From the NCBI GenBank assembly GCA_050954505.1, contig JBPBPY010000432.1:1-5894 (forward strand): a stretch of 5,894 nt of DNA, read 5' to 3'. Positions 1 to 5,894 of the stretch are shown here, piece after piece. Within the stretch, counting starts at the first letter, position 1. Each line of letters begins with the position of its first letter. The DNA is from JAQGMO01 sp050954505 (GTDB taxonomy: Bacteria > Pseudomonadota > Gammaproteobacteria > Burkholderiales > Burkholderiaceae_D). Made by a program: the position numbers and the translations under genes. A model generated the notes under the pieces. That model saw only the letters and a list, made by a program, of their open reading frames with translations, searched no databases and had not been told where the DNA came from.

Positions 1-1730
1 GGGATTTCCACCGACTCGCCCACGCCCTGCTTGTGCAGGTCATCCATGTTCGAGAGCATCTTGCGCAAATTGACAACCACCGGCTGCAGCGGCTGGCGGC
101 GGGCAAACGCCAGCAGCTGCATCGACAGCTTGGAGCCGCGCTCGACGGCGCGCATGGCATTTTCCACGCGCCGCGCCGCCGCCTCATTGCCGCTGGCAAA
201 ACGTTCCAGCAATTGCAGGCCGCCACCGATAATCTGCAGCACGTTGTTGAAGTCGTGCGCCACACCACCGGTGAGCTTGCCGACCGATTCCAGTTTCTGC
301 GAATGCTGCAAGGCCACCCGCGTCTGCTCCAGGGTGTGCAGGCGCTGGGCTTCCATTTGTTCGAATTCCTTGCGTGCCCGAATATCGCGGATGAAGGCAT
401 TGGCTGCATAGCCGTCATCGGTCAGGAAGGCCGACACCGCCAATTCGATGGCCACCGGCTGGCGGTTGCGGTCCATGCCCTCCACTTCCACCACCCGGTT
501 CAACATGGTGGTGTTGCCATCGGCAATGAAGCGCCGGAAGACGGCCTGGTAGGCAGCCTGGTGTTGCGGCGGCACCAGCAAGCGGCCCAGATCGTGGCCG
601 ATGACTTCATCGGCGCGCCAGCCAAACAGGGCTTCGGCCTTACCATTCCAGTCCGTGATGGCGCCGTTTGCATCCACCGCGATGAATGCGTCATGCGAAT
701 TTTCCAGCAGCACCTTGATGCGGCTGCGTTCGGCAGCCACGCGCGCATGCGAGGCGCGCAGGCTGCGCGCTGCCGCTGCGCGATGTGCCATGCCCTGGCT
801 GAGGAAATACGCCATCAGGCACAGCAGCAGCGACACGCCGCTGCCGCCATACACATACATCCTGCGCTGTTCACGGTAAGGTGCCAGCAGCGTATCGAAG
901 GTGCGGCCAATCACCACCATCAGGCGCCCCTTGGACAGGGTGCGCCAGCCATACAGCCGGTCGACGCCATCGGCCTGGCCGTGCTCGGAATACAGCCCGG
1001 CGTTTGCCGCGCCCGGCAGCAGGAACGGGGCGCCGGAGAGCGACTTGCCCATCGCATCTTCGGGATTGGGCGAGCGCGCCAGCACTTCACCGGATGCGCG
1101 CACCAGCGTGATCGAACTGTCGGCACCGATATCGATGGTATTGTAAAAACGCGAGAAATATTCGGCCGGCACCGAGACCACGATGACGCCGGAAAATACC
1201 CCGGCGTTGGCCGACAATGCGCGGGTGAACTGGATGGTCCAACGGTTGGTCAGGCGTCCGATCACCGGTTTGCTGATGAATAACTGGTCGATGCCGGACT
1301 TGCGGTGGACGGCAAAATGCTCGCGGTCCGACAGATTGACCTGATCGGCGCTCTGCGGCATGCTGGTGTAGGCAATGCGGCCATTGACGTCGACAATGGT
1401 GACGTTGAACGCCAGGTCGCGTTCCAGGTAAGCCTGACGGCTGTGGGCGATGGCGGCGAATTCTTCGGGATTGCGGTTCCACTGGTCACGCAGGTCAATG
1501 AGGGTGTGGTCGACCGAATTGACCGACGAATTGACTTCTTCGGCAAAGGCACGCACCAGCGTGGCGGTTTCATTGCGCCCGGTGGCCAGTGCCGTCTCGC
1601 GTACCCCGTGCAGGTCATACACGATGAAGGCCCAGAGCAGCAACAGCAGGCCGGCAACCACGATCACGGCGCGGGCATGCAATGACCGTTGCAGGAACGA
1701 TGACAGCGAGGGCAGCTTGATAGAGGACAT
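1..1730 (-). CDS. Membrane sensor histidine kinase (dCache-PAS-HisKA), 3' end outside window
   Basis: Inner-membrane sensor kinase that probably autophosphorylates on a histidine in response to a periplasmic ligand and passes the phosphate to a response regulator. The visible 576 codons encode a short cytoplasmic N-terminus, TM1 at about 21-39, a periplasmic region of about 250 residues resembling a double Cache sensor (residues 131-170 contain NLSDREHF, then FISKPVIGR), TM2 at about 291-313, and a PAS domain at about 336-450 (DAFIAVDANG, WN, ALFGW). A helical linker leads to the dimerisation domain, whose H-box GKLTGGVAHDFNN places the phospho-acceptor at His492 (bases 255-257). The ATP-binding domain, and any receiver domain, lies beyond base 1. 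The ATG at 1730-1728 is fixed by an in-frame TAA three codons upstream (1739-1737); no good Shine-Dalgarno is seen. The frame is open to the edge. Family assignment is secure, ligand and partner unknown. Confidence 0.93.
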   Translation of the reverse strand, partial: MSSIKLPSLSSFLQRSLHARAVIVVAGLLLLLWAFIVYDLHGVRETALATGRNETATLVRAFAEEVNSSVNSVDHTLIDLRDQWNRNPEEFAAIAHSRQAYLERDLAFNVTIVDVNGRIAYTSMPQSADQVNLSDREHFAVHRKSGIDQLFISKPVIGRLTNRWTIQFTRALSANAGVFSGVIVVSVPAEYFSRFYNTIDIGADSSITLVRASGEVLARSPNPEDAMGKSLSGAPFLLPGAANAGLYSEHGQADGVDRLYGWRTLSKGRLMVVIGRTFDTLLAPYREQRRMYVYGGSGVSLLLCLMAYFLSQGMAHRAAAARSLRASHARVAAERSRIKVLLENSHDAFIAVDANGAITDWNGKAEALFGWRADEVIGHDLGRLLVPPQHQAAYQAVFRRFIADGNTTMLNRVVEVEGMDRNRQPVAIELAVSAFLTDDGYAANAFIRDIRARKEFEQMEAQRLHTLEQTRVALQHSQKLESVGKLTGGVAHDFNNVLQIIGGGLQLLERFASGNEAAARRVENAMRAVERGSKLSMQLLAFARRQPLQPVVVNLRKMLSNMDDLHKQGVGESVEI

Positions 1731-1789
1731 TATTGTTTAAGCAATGGCAAGCTGATCGATGGAAACAGCCGTACTGTAGCACCATCGTG

Positions 1790-1807
1790 AACCCACAGCG
1801 GTGGGTT
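1790..1807 (-). terminator. Hairpin between terC-like gene and kinase gene, possible weak terminator
   Basis: Seven-base perfect inverted repeat (AACCCAC / GTGGGTT) with a 4-base loop, about 90 bases after the TerC-family stop codon and about 60 bases before the kinase start. On the minus strand it is followed by CACGATG rather than a T-run, so intrinsic termination would be weak. On the plus strand it is followed by TTTCT, but no gene reads that way. It could reduce read-through into the kinase gene or simply be a transcript structure. Confidence 0.35.
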
Positions 1808-1893
1808 TCTGTCAGGCATGCCCATGCTGGAAGGCTGGCGTTGGCAAGGCAGCCGACCGCCGTATCGTTGGCCGGAATCTGCGCGGCAGAGGT

Positions 1894-2610
1894 CTAATGC
1901 AGCGCTGTCTTGTTGCGCCGTGCCAGCCAATGTCCCAGCAACACAATGGCAACGGCACCGACCAGGCCTGGGATACTGAGCTCGACATCGACGCCAGGCA
2001 AGTGAAATGCGTGGTGCGGCAGCCAGTTGTCGATTGTCTCGCGCAGCGCAGCGTCTGAAAACAGCATTTCGCCCGACAGATAACCCAGCAAGGCGGCGCC
2101 CAGCGTAATGATGACGGGAAAACGTTCCATCAATCGCAGGATCAAGGTGCTGCCGAATACGATCAGCGGGATACTGACTGCCAACCCGGCGACCAGCAGG
2201 ACAATGTTACCGTCTGCCGCCGCAGCAACGCCGAGGACATTGTCCAGGCTCATGACCAGATCGGCGACCAGGATGGTCTTGATCGCACCGAGCAGCGTGG
2301 CGTGATGGGTCACATCGCCCTCGTCGTCCTGTTCCGTCAATAACTGTAAACCGATGTTGAACAGCAGCAGCGAGCCGACCAGTTTCAGATACGGCAGCGC
2401 CAGCAGTTGCAGCGCAAAGATTGTCAGGATCACGCGCATGACAATCGCTGCAGCGCTGCCGTAGAAAATGGCTTTCTTTTGCTGCGCAGGCGGCAGCGAG
2501 CGGGCCGCCATGGCGATGACGACAGCGTTGTCGCCCGAGAGCACGATATTGACCAGAATGATATTTCCGAGAGCGATCCAGAAGGCGGCAGTGCCTGGCA
2601 TGTCCATCAT
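1894..2610 (-). CDS. TerC/YjbE family integral membrane protein (putative metal export)
   Basis: A 238-residue polytopic inner-membrane protein of the TerC superfamily, closest in style to the YjbE-type members, which are linked to metal ion (notably manganese) handling. About seven hydrophobic segments are visible (roughly 8-26, 49-71, 74-91, 107-128, 135-158, 166-183, 212-230). The two family signature motifs are present: NIVLSGDN at 21-28 and MSLDN at 120-124, with paired acidic and amide residues (D27/N28, D123/N124) in membrane segments. An acidic, His-containing loop (EQDDEGD, then HH) lies at 93-103. The ATG at 2610 is chosen because it gives normal family length and has AGGG about 12 bases upstream. 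The frame stays open to an ATG at 2802, but that extension would translate through the terminator at 2716-2749 and adds 64 residues unlike the family. The gene is monocistronic by appearance. Substrate is not shown by the sequence. Confidence 0.9.
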   Translation of the reverse strand: MMDMPGTAAFWIALGNIILVNIVLSGDNAVVIAMAARSLPPAQQKKAIFYGSAAAIVMRVILTIFALQLLALPYLKLVGSLLLFNIGLQLLTEQDDEGDVTHHATLLGAIKTILVADLVMSLDNVLGVAAAADGNIVLLVAGLAVSIPLIVFGSTLILRLMERFPVIITLGAALLGYLSGEMLFSDAALRETIDNWLPHHAFHLPGVDVELSIPGLVGAVAIVLLGHWLARRNKTALH

Positions 2611-2652
2611 GTGGTTTGGTTTCCCTGTAAGCAGCTGCAATGAAAAGCCGCT

Positions 2653-2658
2653 ATCATA
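2653..2658 (-). promoter_or_regulatory. Candidate -10 element (TATGAT) for the TerC-family gene
   Basis: TATGAT on the minus strand, 42 bases before the ATG at 2610 and downstream of the terminator at 2716-2749, which is where this gene's promoter should be. No convincing -35 hexamer lies 16-18 bases upstream; that position is filled by GGCAGG-type repeats (2659-2686). A match to one hexamer only, so tentative. Confidence 0.35.
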
Positions 2659-2715
2659 CTGCCTGCCCTGCCTGCGTGCCTGCCCCGACTGCGCACCAAT
2701 CAGGCGAGCGGACAT

Positions 2716-2749
2716 AAAAAAACCGGGCGTTGATCGTCCCGGTTTTTTT
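2716..2749 (-). terminator. Strong rho-independent terminator
   Basis: A perfect 12-base inverted repeat, AAAAAAACCGGG and CCCGGTTTTTTT, around a 10-base loop. The GC core (CCGGG/CCCGG) is followed by seven T on either strand, so it can work in both directions. On the minus strand it ends transcripts of the large T3S-type gene about 200 bases after its stop and insulates the TerC-family gene. No plus-strand gene needs it. Confidence 0.9.
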
Positions 2750-2943
2750 CGTGCCATGGTCCTGAGTTTGGTGACTGACTGATCTGGCGACCTCACGCAC
2801 ATGTTGCGGCATGGGTAATCAACGGCCAGACAGGTTCACCTGCTGCAAAACTTCCTTTCCTGCTTGCCTTCACACTTGTTGACCTGTGGCTGCTGCACCA
2901 AAGTTCAATATCGTGTCTGTTCAACAACGATGCGTCACAAGCG
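2750..2943. other. Gene-free stretch, 3' region of the large accessory gene
   Basis: About 194 bases between the stop codon of the 536-residue protein and the terminator. I see no recognisable coding region or RNA gene. A frame starting inside the large gene runs across it, but the product is Arg/Ser-rich and without family character. The only small structure seen is CAGGT-GA-ACCTG near 2831-2842. It is probably a long 3' untranslated region. Confidence 0.5.
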
Positions 2944-4554
2944 TCAGGCAGCCATGCTGAGCTGCTCCTTCGACTTTTCTTCCAGACGTGCTGCAGTTTG
3001 CTGCGGTGTTTCACCGGAAATGCCCTGATAAGCCTCCGAGCCGCCTTCCTTGGCACCTTCCTTGGCACCCGCCTTCGCGGTTCCAGTCGCCAGTTGTTTT
3101 ACGCCTTCCTTGATTGCGGCTTCGGCGAACTCCTTGGTGCCGACTTTCAGACCTTCCTTCAAGGCGAACTCCGCACCGACCTTGGCAGCCAGGACAGCAA
3201 CGGACAATTCGACGCCGGCGCCCGGTATCACGCTGAGCAGGACCGGTCCAAGTTCAGCGGCAATGGTACCCAGCTGCTTGAAACCGTCGACAATGTTTTC
3301 CTTCAGGTCCTGGCTCTTGTCATGGGCTTCATCCCATTCCTTCTTTTGCCCGGCCTTGTCGCCCCGGAACCAGTCGCCGAGGCCCTCGAGTCCATGTTTG
3401 ACCATGGCGCCAAAGTTCTCGAAACCCGACTTGATATCCTGGCCGAGCTTGACGAAAGCCTTGCCGACCTTGATGAAACCCTCCTTGACCATCTCGCCGA
3501 ATTTTTCAAAGCCGTACTTGACCATGTTACCGAAGGTCTGCAGGCCATTGGTGCCGCCACCATTGGCGCCACAGTGCGGATCTTTCTGGTCTTCGCGCTG
3601 ATGCGGCACGCGCCCCTTGGCCAGGTAGTCCTGCAGGCTGCCGGCTTCCGAACCGCCGGCTGCATCGCCAAACTTGGCTGCGGTATAGCCGCCAATCGAG
3701 CCGTTATGACGGAAATCGTCAGGCTTTTGCGAACCGTCAGGATTGGTTTCATTCTTCACCGCCGTCAATACCCGGTAAGCCCGCCATGCCGCATTCGGAT
3801 CGGTATCGATGTTGCCGTTGACATTGGGGTCCTTGGCAATCACGTCGCGCAGATGGCCAATGCTTTCATCGCCGGTCTTCTTGCCATCTTTGTCGAGCAC
3901 ATCCTTTTTCACATCCTGATTGTTGCCCAGTTTACCCAACAGGCCGCCATTGAGGGCATTGATCTGTTCAACCGTCATGCCCGGTGGTGCCTGCTCATCC
4001 GGCGTCGGCAGATCGGTCGAATTGCCATCGATTGCCGTCTGCTGCGCCGGTGTCGGCCCGGTTGGCGCCGCTGGCTTGACTTCCGTTTGCTTGAGTTGTT
4101 CCGGCGTGGCGACACCGGTCAGGCTCGAGGTGGTCGGTGCGGGCTTGTCTGCAGGCTTGTCCGCAGGTTTGTCTGAAGGTTTGTCTGACTGAGCGGTTGC
4201 AACCGCCGGCTCATGGTCGCCGCGCTTGAACTTGCTGCGCAGGCCCTGCGGCTGCGTGTCGCTGTCGGTGTCCTCATCCTTGTCGTCCAGCAGATTGAAT
4301 TCCTTTTCCACCGATTCCGGGACACTGTCACCAAAAACCTTGGCCAGCAAACTTGCCAGCAAACCCTTGCTGTCATCGTCTTTCTTGCCAATCGTGAGCG
4401 TCTTTTGCTGCTTGCCCGCGCCTTCTTCGTCAATCTCGCTATCGTTGCTCCAAGCCTGGCTTTCCTTGCTGACAACCCCAACCTTGGAGTTGGCAGTGTC
4501 TTGCTTCACAGAAACCCTGCGCTCCATCAAAGCATTTGAACCTAAATTTAACAT
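2944..4554 (-). CDS. Putative HrpL-regulated type III-secreted protein, translocator/effector-like
   Basis: A 536-residue protein that I cannot place in a named family. Residues 1-37 match the N-terminus of the small upstream protein. Residues 38-200 are polar and low-complexity, with an acidic stretch (89-99) and four (S/A)DKP tetrapeptides at 123-138. An EF-hand-like loop (DPNVNGNID, 242-250) precedes a mixed region (AAWRAYRVLTAVKN, 255-268). A Gly-rich linker at about 329-337 leads into 11-residue amphipathic repeats (338-398). Two hydrophobic helices (about 428-443 and 448-465) are joined by IPGAG, and a charged Ala/Lys/Glu tail ends LSMAA. There is no Sec signal peptide. Secretion without one, amphipathic helices and a helical hairpin fit a T3S translocator (HrpK/HrpF-like in role) or a membrane-active effector; that is inference. 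The start at 4554 has AGGA six bases upstream and matches the paralogous start. ATGs at 4605 and 4569 are in frame but lack both supports. Confidence 0.72.
   Translation of the reverse strand: MLNLGSNALMERRVSVKQDTANSKVGVVSKESQAWSNDSEIDEEGAGKQQKTLTIGKKDDDSKGLLASLLAKVFGDSVPESVEKEFNLLDDKDEDTDSDTQPQGLRSKFKRGDHEPAVATAQSDKPSDKPADKPADKPAPTTSSLTGVATPEQLKQTEVKPAAPTGPTPAQQTAIDGNSTDLPTPDEQAPPGMTVEQINALNGGLLGKLGNNQDVKKDVLDKDGKKTGDESIGHLRDVIAKDPNVNGNIDTDPNAAWRAYRVLTAVKNETNPDGSQKPDDFRHNGSIGGYTAAKFGDAAGGSEAGSLQDYLAKGRVPHQREDQKDPHCGANGGGTNGLQTFGNMVKYGFEKFGEMVKEGFIKVGKAFVKLGQDIKSGFENFGAMVKHGLEGLGDWFRGDKAGQKKEWDEAHDKSQDLKENIVDGFKQLGTIAAELGPVLLSVIPGAGVELSVAVLAAKVGAEFALKEGLKVGTKEFAEAAIKEGVKQLATGTAKAGAKEGAKEGGSEAYQGISGETPQQTAARLEEKSKEQLSMAA
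3361..3543 (-). repeat. Coding repeat: 11-residue amphipathic units
   Basis: Encodes residues 338-398 of the large protein. The units LQTFGNMVKYG, FEKFGEMVKEG, FENFGAMVKHG and the decayed LEGLGDWFRG share the pattern (F/L)xx(F/L)GxMVKxG. A longer, diverged unit (FIKVGKAFVKLG plus QDIKSG) sits between the second and the third clear unit. Hydrophobic residues at positions 1, 4 and 8 and regular Lys give a lipid-binding-type amphipathic helix. Codons differ between units, so the repeat is old. Confidence 0.8.
4142..4189 (-). repeat. Tandem 12-bp repeat, four copies
   Basis: Four head-to-tail 12-base units, on the plus strand GGCTTGTCTGCA, GGCTTGTCCGCA, GGTTTGTCTGAA and GGTTTGTCTGAC. They encode four (S/A)DKP tetrapeptides (residues 123-138) in the disordered linker of the large protein. 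The unit length keeps frame, so copy number could change without a frameshift. Confidence 0.9.
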
Positions 4555-4560
4555 GATGAT

Positions 4561-4564
4561 TCCT
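4561..4564 (-). promoter_or_regulatory. Shine-Dalgarno deciding the start of the large gene
   Basis: AGGA on the minus strand, six bases before the ATG at 4554. The two upstream in-frame ATGs (4569, 4605) have no comparable purine motif. The choice agrees with the alignment of this start to that of the 69-residue protein. Confidence 0.75.
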
Positions 4565-4623
4565 GACATGGTGAATGCTGCGCTGTACCGGGATACCCGA
4601 ACCAATCCAATTTCATACCTACT

Positions 4624-4652
4624 TGAGTGGAAATGGCGCGATGGTTAGTTCC
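4624..4652 (-). promoter_or_regulatory. hrp box (HrpL-type sigma factor promoter) of the large gene
   Basis: Minus-strand GGAACT, 16-base spacer, CCACTCA. The known HrpL consensus is GGAACC-N15/16-CCACNNA; only the last base of the first element differs, and the same change occurs in the box at 4963-4990. It lies in the gap between the small gene's stop (4683) and the large gene, 69 bases before the ATG at 4554. It implies expression with the hrp type III secretion regulon. Confidence 0.85.
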
Positions 4653-4682
4653 ACAATCTTTCCAATTTACAACTATTTCCAG

Positions 4683-4892
4683 TCATGTCCCACGTTGCAA
4701 TCGCTCCTCGTTCATGTCTGCAGCGGAAGAGGAGGCTGACTGGCCACTCCCATGCAGATGGACCTTCATCAGCGCGGCGCTGTTGCGCCACGCATCATGA
4801 TCCTGACTGCGCATTCCATTCCTGAACGTTGTTACCTGCTGCTCCATCGAGACCATTCGCGCACCAAGCGCACTCGAACCCTGATTTGACAT
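4683..4892 (-). CDS. Small HrpL-regulated protein of unknown function (69 aa)
   Basis: A 69-residue protein I do not recognise. Residues 1-37 align without a gap to residues 1-37 of the large downstream protein (15 identities, including A34-W35 and N37), which argues that it is a real gene and supports the ATG at 4892. A G-run (GGGGGG) six bases upstream could act as a Shine-Dalgarno. The C-terminal half is Ser/Ala-rich (SGQSASSSAAD at 49-59) and ends in a charged tail. There is no signal peptide or membrane segment. It has its own hrp box 70 bases upstream, and no terminator separates it from the next gene, so read-through is likely. Possible roles are a small T3S substrate, a remnant carrying only the export signal, or an accessory partner of the large protein; none is proven. 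Confidence 0.7.
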   Translation of the reverse strand: MSNQGSSALGARMVSMEQQVTTFRNGMRSQDHDAWRNSAALMKVHLHGSGQSASSSAADMNEERLQRGT

Positions 4893-4962
4893 GGCTTACC
4901 CCCCAGAGGGTTGATATAAAAAGACACACGGTGTGCCCACTCAACACAAATTCCTGCATTGA

Positions 4963-4990
4963 TGAGTGGAATCGACGTGTTGATAGTTCC
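4963..4990 (-). promoter_or_regulatory. hrp box (HrpL-type sigma factor promoter) of the small gene
   Basis: Minus-strand GGAACT, 15-base spacer, CCACTCA, matching GGAACC-N15/16-CCACNNA except at one base. It lies 70 bases before the ATG at 4892 and downstream of the hairpin that follows the EAL gene. It shares the flanked sequence TTGTGGAACTA with the second box at 4624-4652, which points to common descent or the same regulator. Confidence 0.87.
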
Positions 4991-5026
4991 ACAACATGTT
5001 TGGCGTGGAAACCATGGCGTTCAGAA

Positions 5027-5047
5027 CCCGGCACCATTGGCGCCGGG
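5027..5047 (-). terminator. Hairpin terminator after the GGDEF-EAL gene
   Basis: On the minus strand CCCGGCGCC-AAT-GGTGCCGGG forms a nine-pair stem with one G-U pair and a 3-base loop, starting six bases after the TGA. It is followed by TTCTGA, a weak T tail, so termination may be incomplete. It separates the phosphodiesterase gene from the hrp box. Confidence 0.6.
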
Positions 5048-5053
5048 GTCCCC

Positions 5054-5894
5054 TCAATGCCCTTCCTGGGGCATGTTGTCTTTTTCGAAGTCTTCGGAGG
5101 AGACTGGACGGCCAAAGAAGTAGCCTTGTACTTCATCGCAGCCGTTATTGAGGAGAAACCGGTATTGGTCGAACGTTTCCACGCCTTCGGCCAGCACATT
5201 CAGGTTCAGGATGTGGGCCAGTGAAATGACCGCTTTGACAATGGCCGCATCGTCCTGGTCAATGGCGATGTCGCGGACAAAGGCCTGGTCGATCTTCAGG
5301 GTATCGACCGGCAGGCGCTTCAGGTAGCTCAAGCTTGAATACCCGGTGCCAAAATCATCGATGGACAACATGATGCCGAGTTCCTTGAGTTCCAGCAGCA
5401 CCTCCATCGACTTGCCGACATTGCGCATCACCAGATTTTCCGTGATTTCCAGTTCCAGATAGCACGGCTGCAACCCGGTCTTTTCCAGCACCCGCGCAAC
5501 CACTTCGACGATGTTGCCGCGTTCGAGCTGCAGCGGCGAGAGGTTGACCGATACCGGAATGGCGGGGTGACCGGCCTGCTGCATGGCGACGTTCTGGGCG
5601 CAGGCGGTTTCCAGGACCCACTCGCCGATCGGCAGGATCAAGCCGGTTTCTTCGGCCAGGGGGATGAATTCCGTCGGCGGGATCATGGTGCCGTCGGCAC
5701 GTCTCCAGCGCACCAGCGCTTCCATGCCGATGACCGCGCCGCTATCGGACTTGATCTTCGGCTGGTAATGCAGCAGCAATTCATTGTTGGTCAGTGCGCG
5801 ACGCAAGTTGCTCAACAATTCCAGCCGGTCAGTGACGGTGGAATTCATCTCTTCGGCAAAATACTGGAAGTTGTTGCGCCCGACCTGCTTGGCC
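5054..5894 (-). CDS. GGDEF-EAL protein, c-di-GMP phosphodiesterase domain (5' end outside window)
   Basis: Hydrolyses cyclic di-GMP to pGpG in the cytoplasm, a control point between motile and sessile states. The 279 visible codons start with AKQVGRNNFQYF, the usual end of a GGDEF domain, so the gene begins beyond the window and the ATG at 5848 is internal. The EAL domain is complete. Counting from that Met, it has HYQP at 27-30, EAL at 43-45, N102 in VNLS, E134 in ELEITE, DD at 164-165 in DDFGTGYSS, K185 in KID, E221/E224 in EGVE, and Q241 in QGYFFGRP. All metal- and substrate-binding residues known from active EAL enzymes are present, so the domain is probably catalytic. Whether the GGDEF half is active, and which sensor domain lies upstream, cannot be seen. 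The product ends 16 residues after the GRP motif, a normal C-terminus. Confidence 0.95.
   Translation of the reverse strand, partial: AKQVGRNNFQYFAEEMNSTVTDRLELLSNLRRALTNNELLLHYQPKIKSDSGAVIGMEALVRWRRADGTMIPPTEFIPLAEETGLILPIGEWVLETACAQNVAMQQAGHPAIPVSVNLSPLQLERGNIVEVVARVLEKTGLQPCYLELEITENLVMRNVGKSMEVLLELKELGIMLSIDDFGTGYSSLSYLKRLPVDTLKIDQAFVRDIAIDQDDAAIVKAVISLAHILNLNVLAEGVETFDQYRFLLNNGCDEVQGYFFGRPVSSEDFEKDNMPQEGH

Noticed and set aside
33..1283. Long plus-strand open frame (416 codons) opposite the histidine kinase
   Set aside because: It is antisense to a gene with clear Cache, PAS and HisKA features; the product is His/Gln/Ala-rich with no family character, as expected of a GC-rich antisense shadow.
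2611..2715. yybP-ykoY manganese riboswitch upstream of the TerC/YjbE gene
   Set aside because: Some members of this family carry one, but I see neither the conserved core nor its paired stems in the short leader. A covariance search could settle it.
2793..3068. Minus-strand 91-codon frame overlapping the end of the large gene
   Set aside because: It overlaps the large gene in another frame; Arg/Lys/Ser-rich product without recognisable domain, and no ribosome site seen.
2998..4176. Long plus-strand open frame (392 codons) opposite the large accessory gene
   Set aside because: It is antisense to the repeat-containing gene, lacks a promoter or ribosome site, and the minus-strand gene has a hrp box, Shine-Dalgarno and a paralogous N-terminus.
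4683..4892. Small protein as a T3S needle or HrpA-type pilin
   Set aside because: The size fits, but there is no long helical hairpin; the C-terminus is Ser/Ala-rich, and the N-terminus is shared with a large non-pilin protein.
4795..5199. Minus-strand 134-codon frame spanning the EAL gene end and the hrp box
   Set aside because: It covers the EAL 3' end, a terminator, the hrp box and the small gene start in a different frame, so it is a shadow.

Overview
All supported genes in this window lie on the minus strand, so transcription runs from high to low coordinates. The two genes at the edges are cut by the window. The proteins look proteobacterial: a GGDEF/EAL phosphodiesterase, a YjbE-type TerC membrane protein and a dCache-PAS histidine kinase. 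Moderately high GC and the general style suggest a betaproteobacterium of the Oxalobacteraceae type (Herbaspirillum/Collimonas-like). That placement is an impression, not a search result.

Layout in order of transcription: (1) 5894-5054, the C-terminal end of a GGDEF-EAL protein with a complete EAL domain, followed by a hairpin at 5047-5027. (2) 4990-2944, a two-gene accessory block. Each gene has its own match to the hrp box, the promoter element read by the ECF sigma factor HrpL in type III secretion (T3S) regulons. The boxes sit 70 and 69 bases before the respective start codons. The first gene encodes a 69-residue protein. The second encodes a 536-residue protein with a polar N-terminal half, an 11-residue amphipathic repeat and a hydrophobic helical hairpin. 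A strong hairpin terminator at 2749-2716 lies beyond it. (3) 2610-1894, a 238-residue TerC/YjbE family membrane protein. (4) 1730 to the left edge, a membrane sensor histidine kinase containing the phospho-accepting histidine but cut before its ATP-binding domain.

The block at 4990-2944 is the most interesting part. The first 37 residues of the small and large proteins align without a gap, with 15 identities (including N3, G5, S6, A8, L9, R12, V14, S15, A34, W35 and N37). This fixes both start codons. With the matching promoters and leaders, it suggests that a promoter-leader-N-terminus module was duplicated and joined to two unrelated C-termini, as described for type III effectors by terminal reassortment. 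The large protein has features expected of a secreted translocator or effector, but I cannot assign it to a named family. No T3S apparatus gene is visible, so the secretion link rests on the promoters and protein architecture.

The flanking genes (c-di-GMP turnover, metal-related membrane protein, sensor kinase) have no visible functional link to the block.
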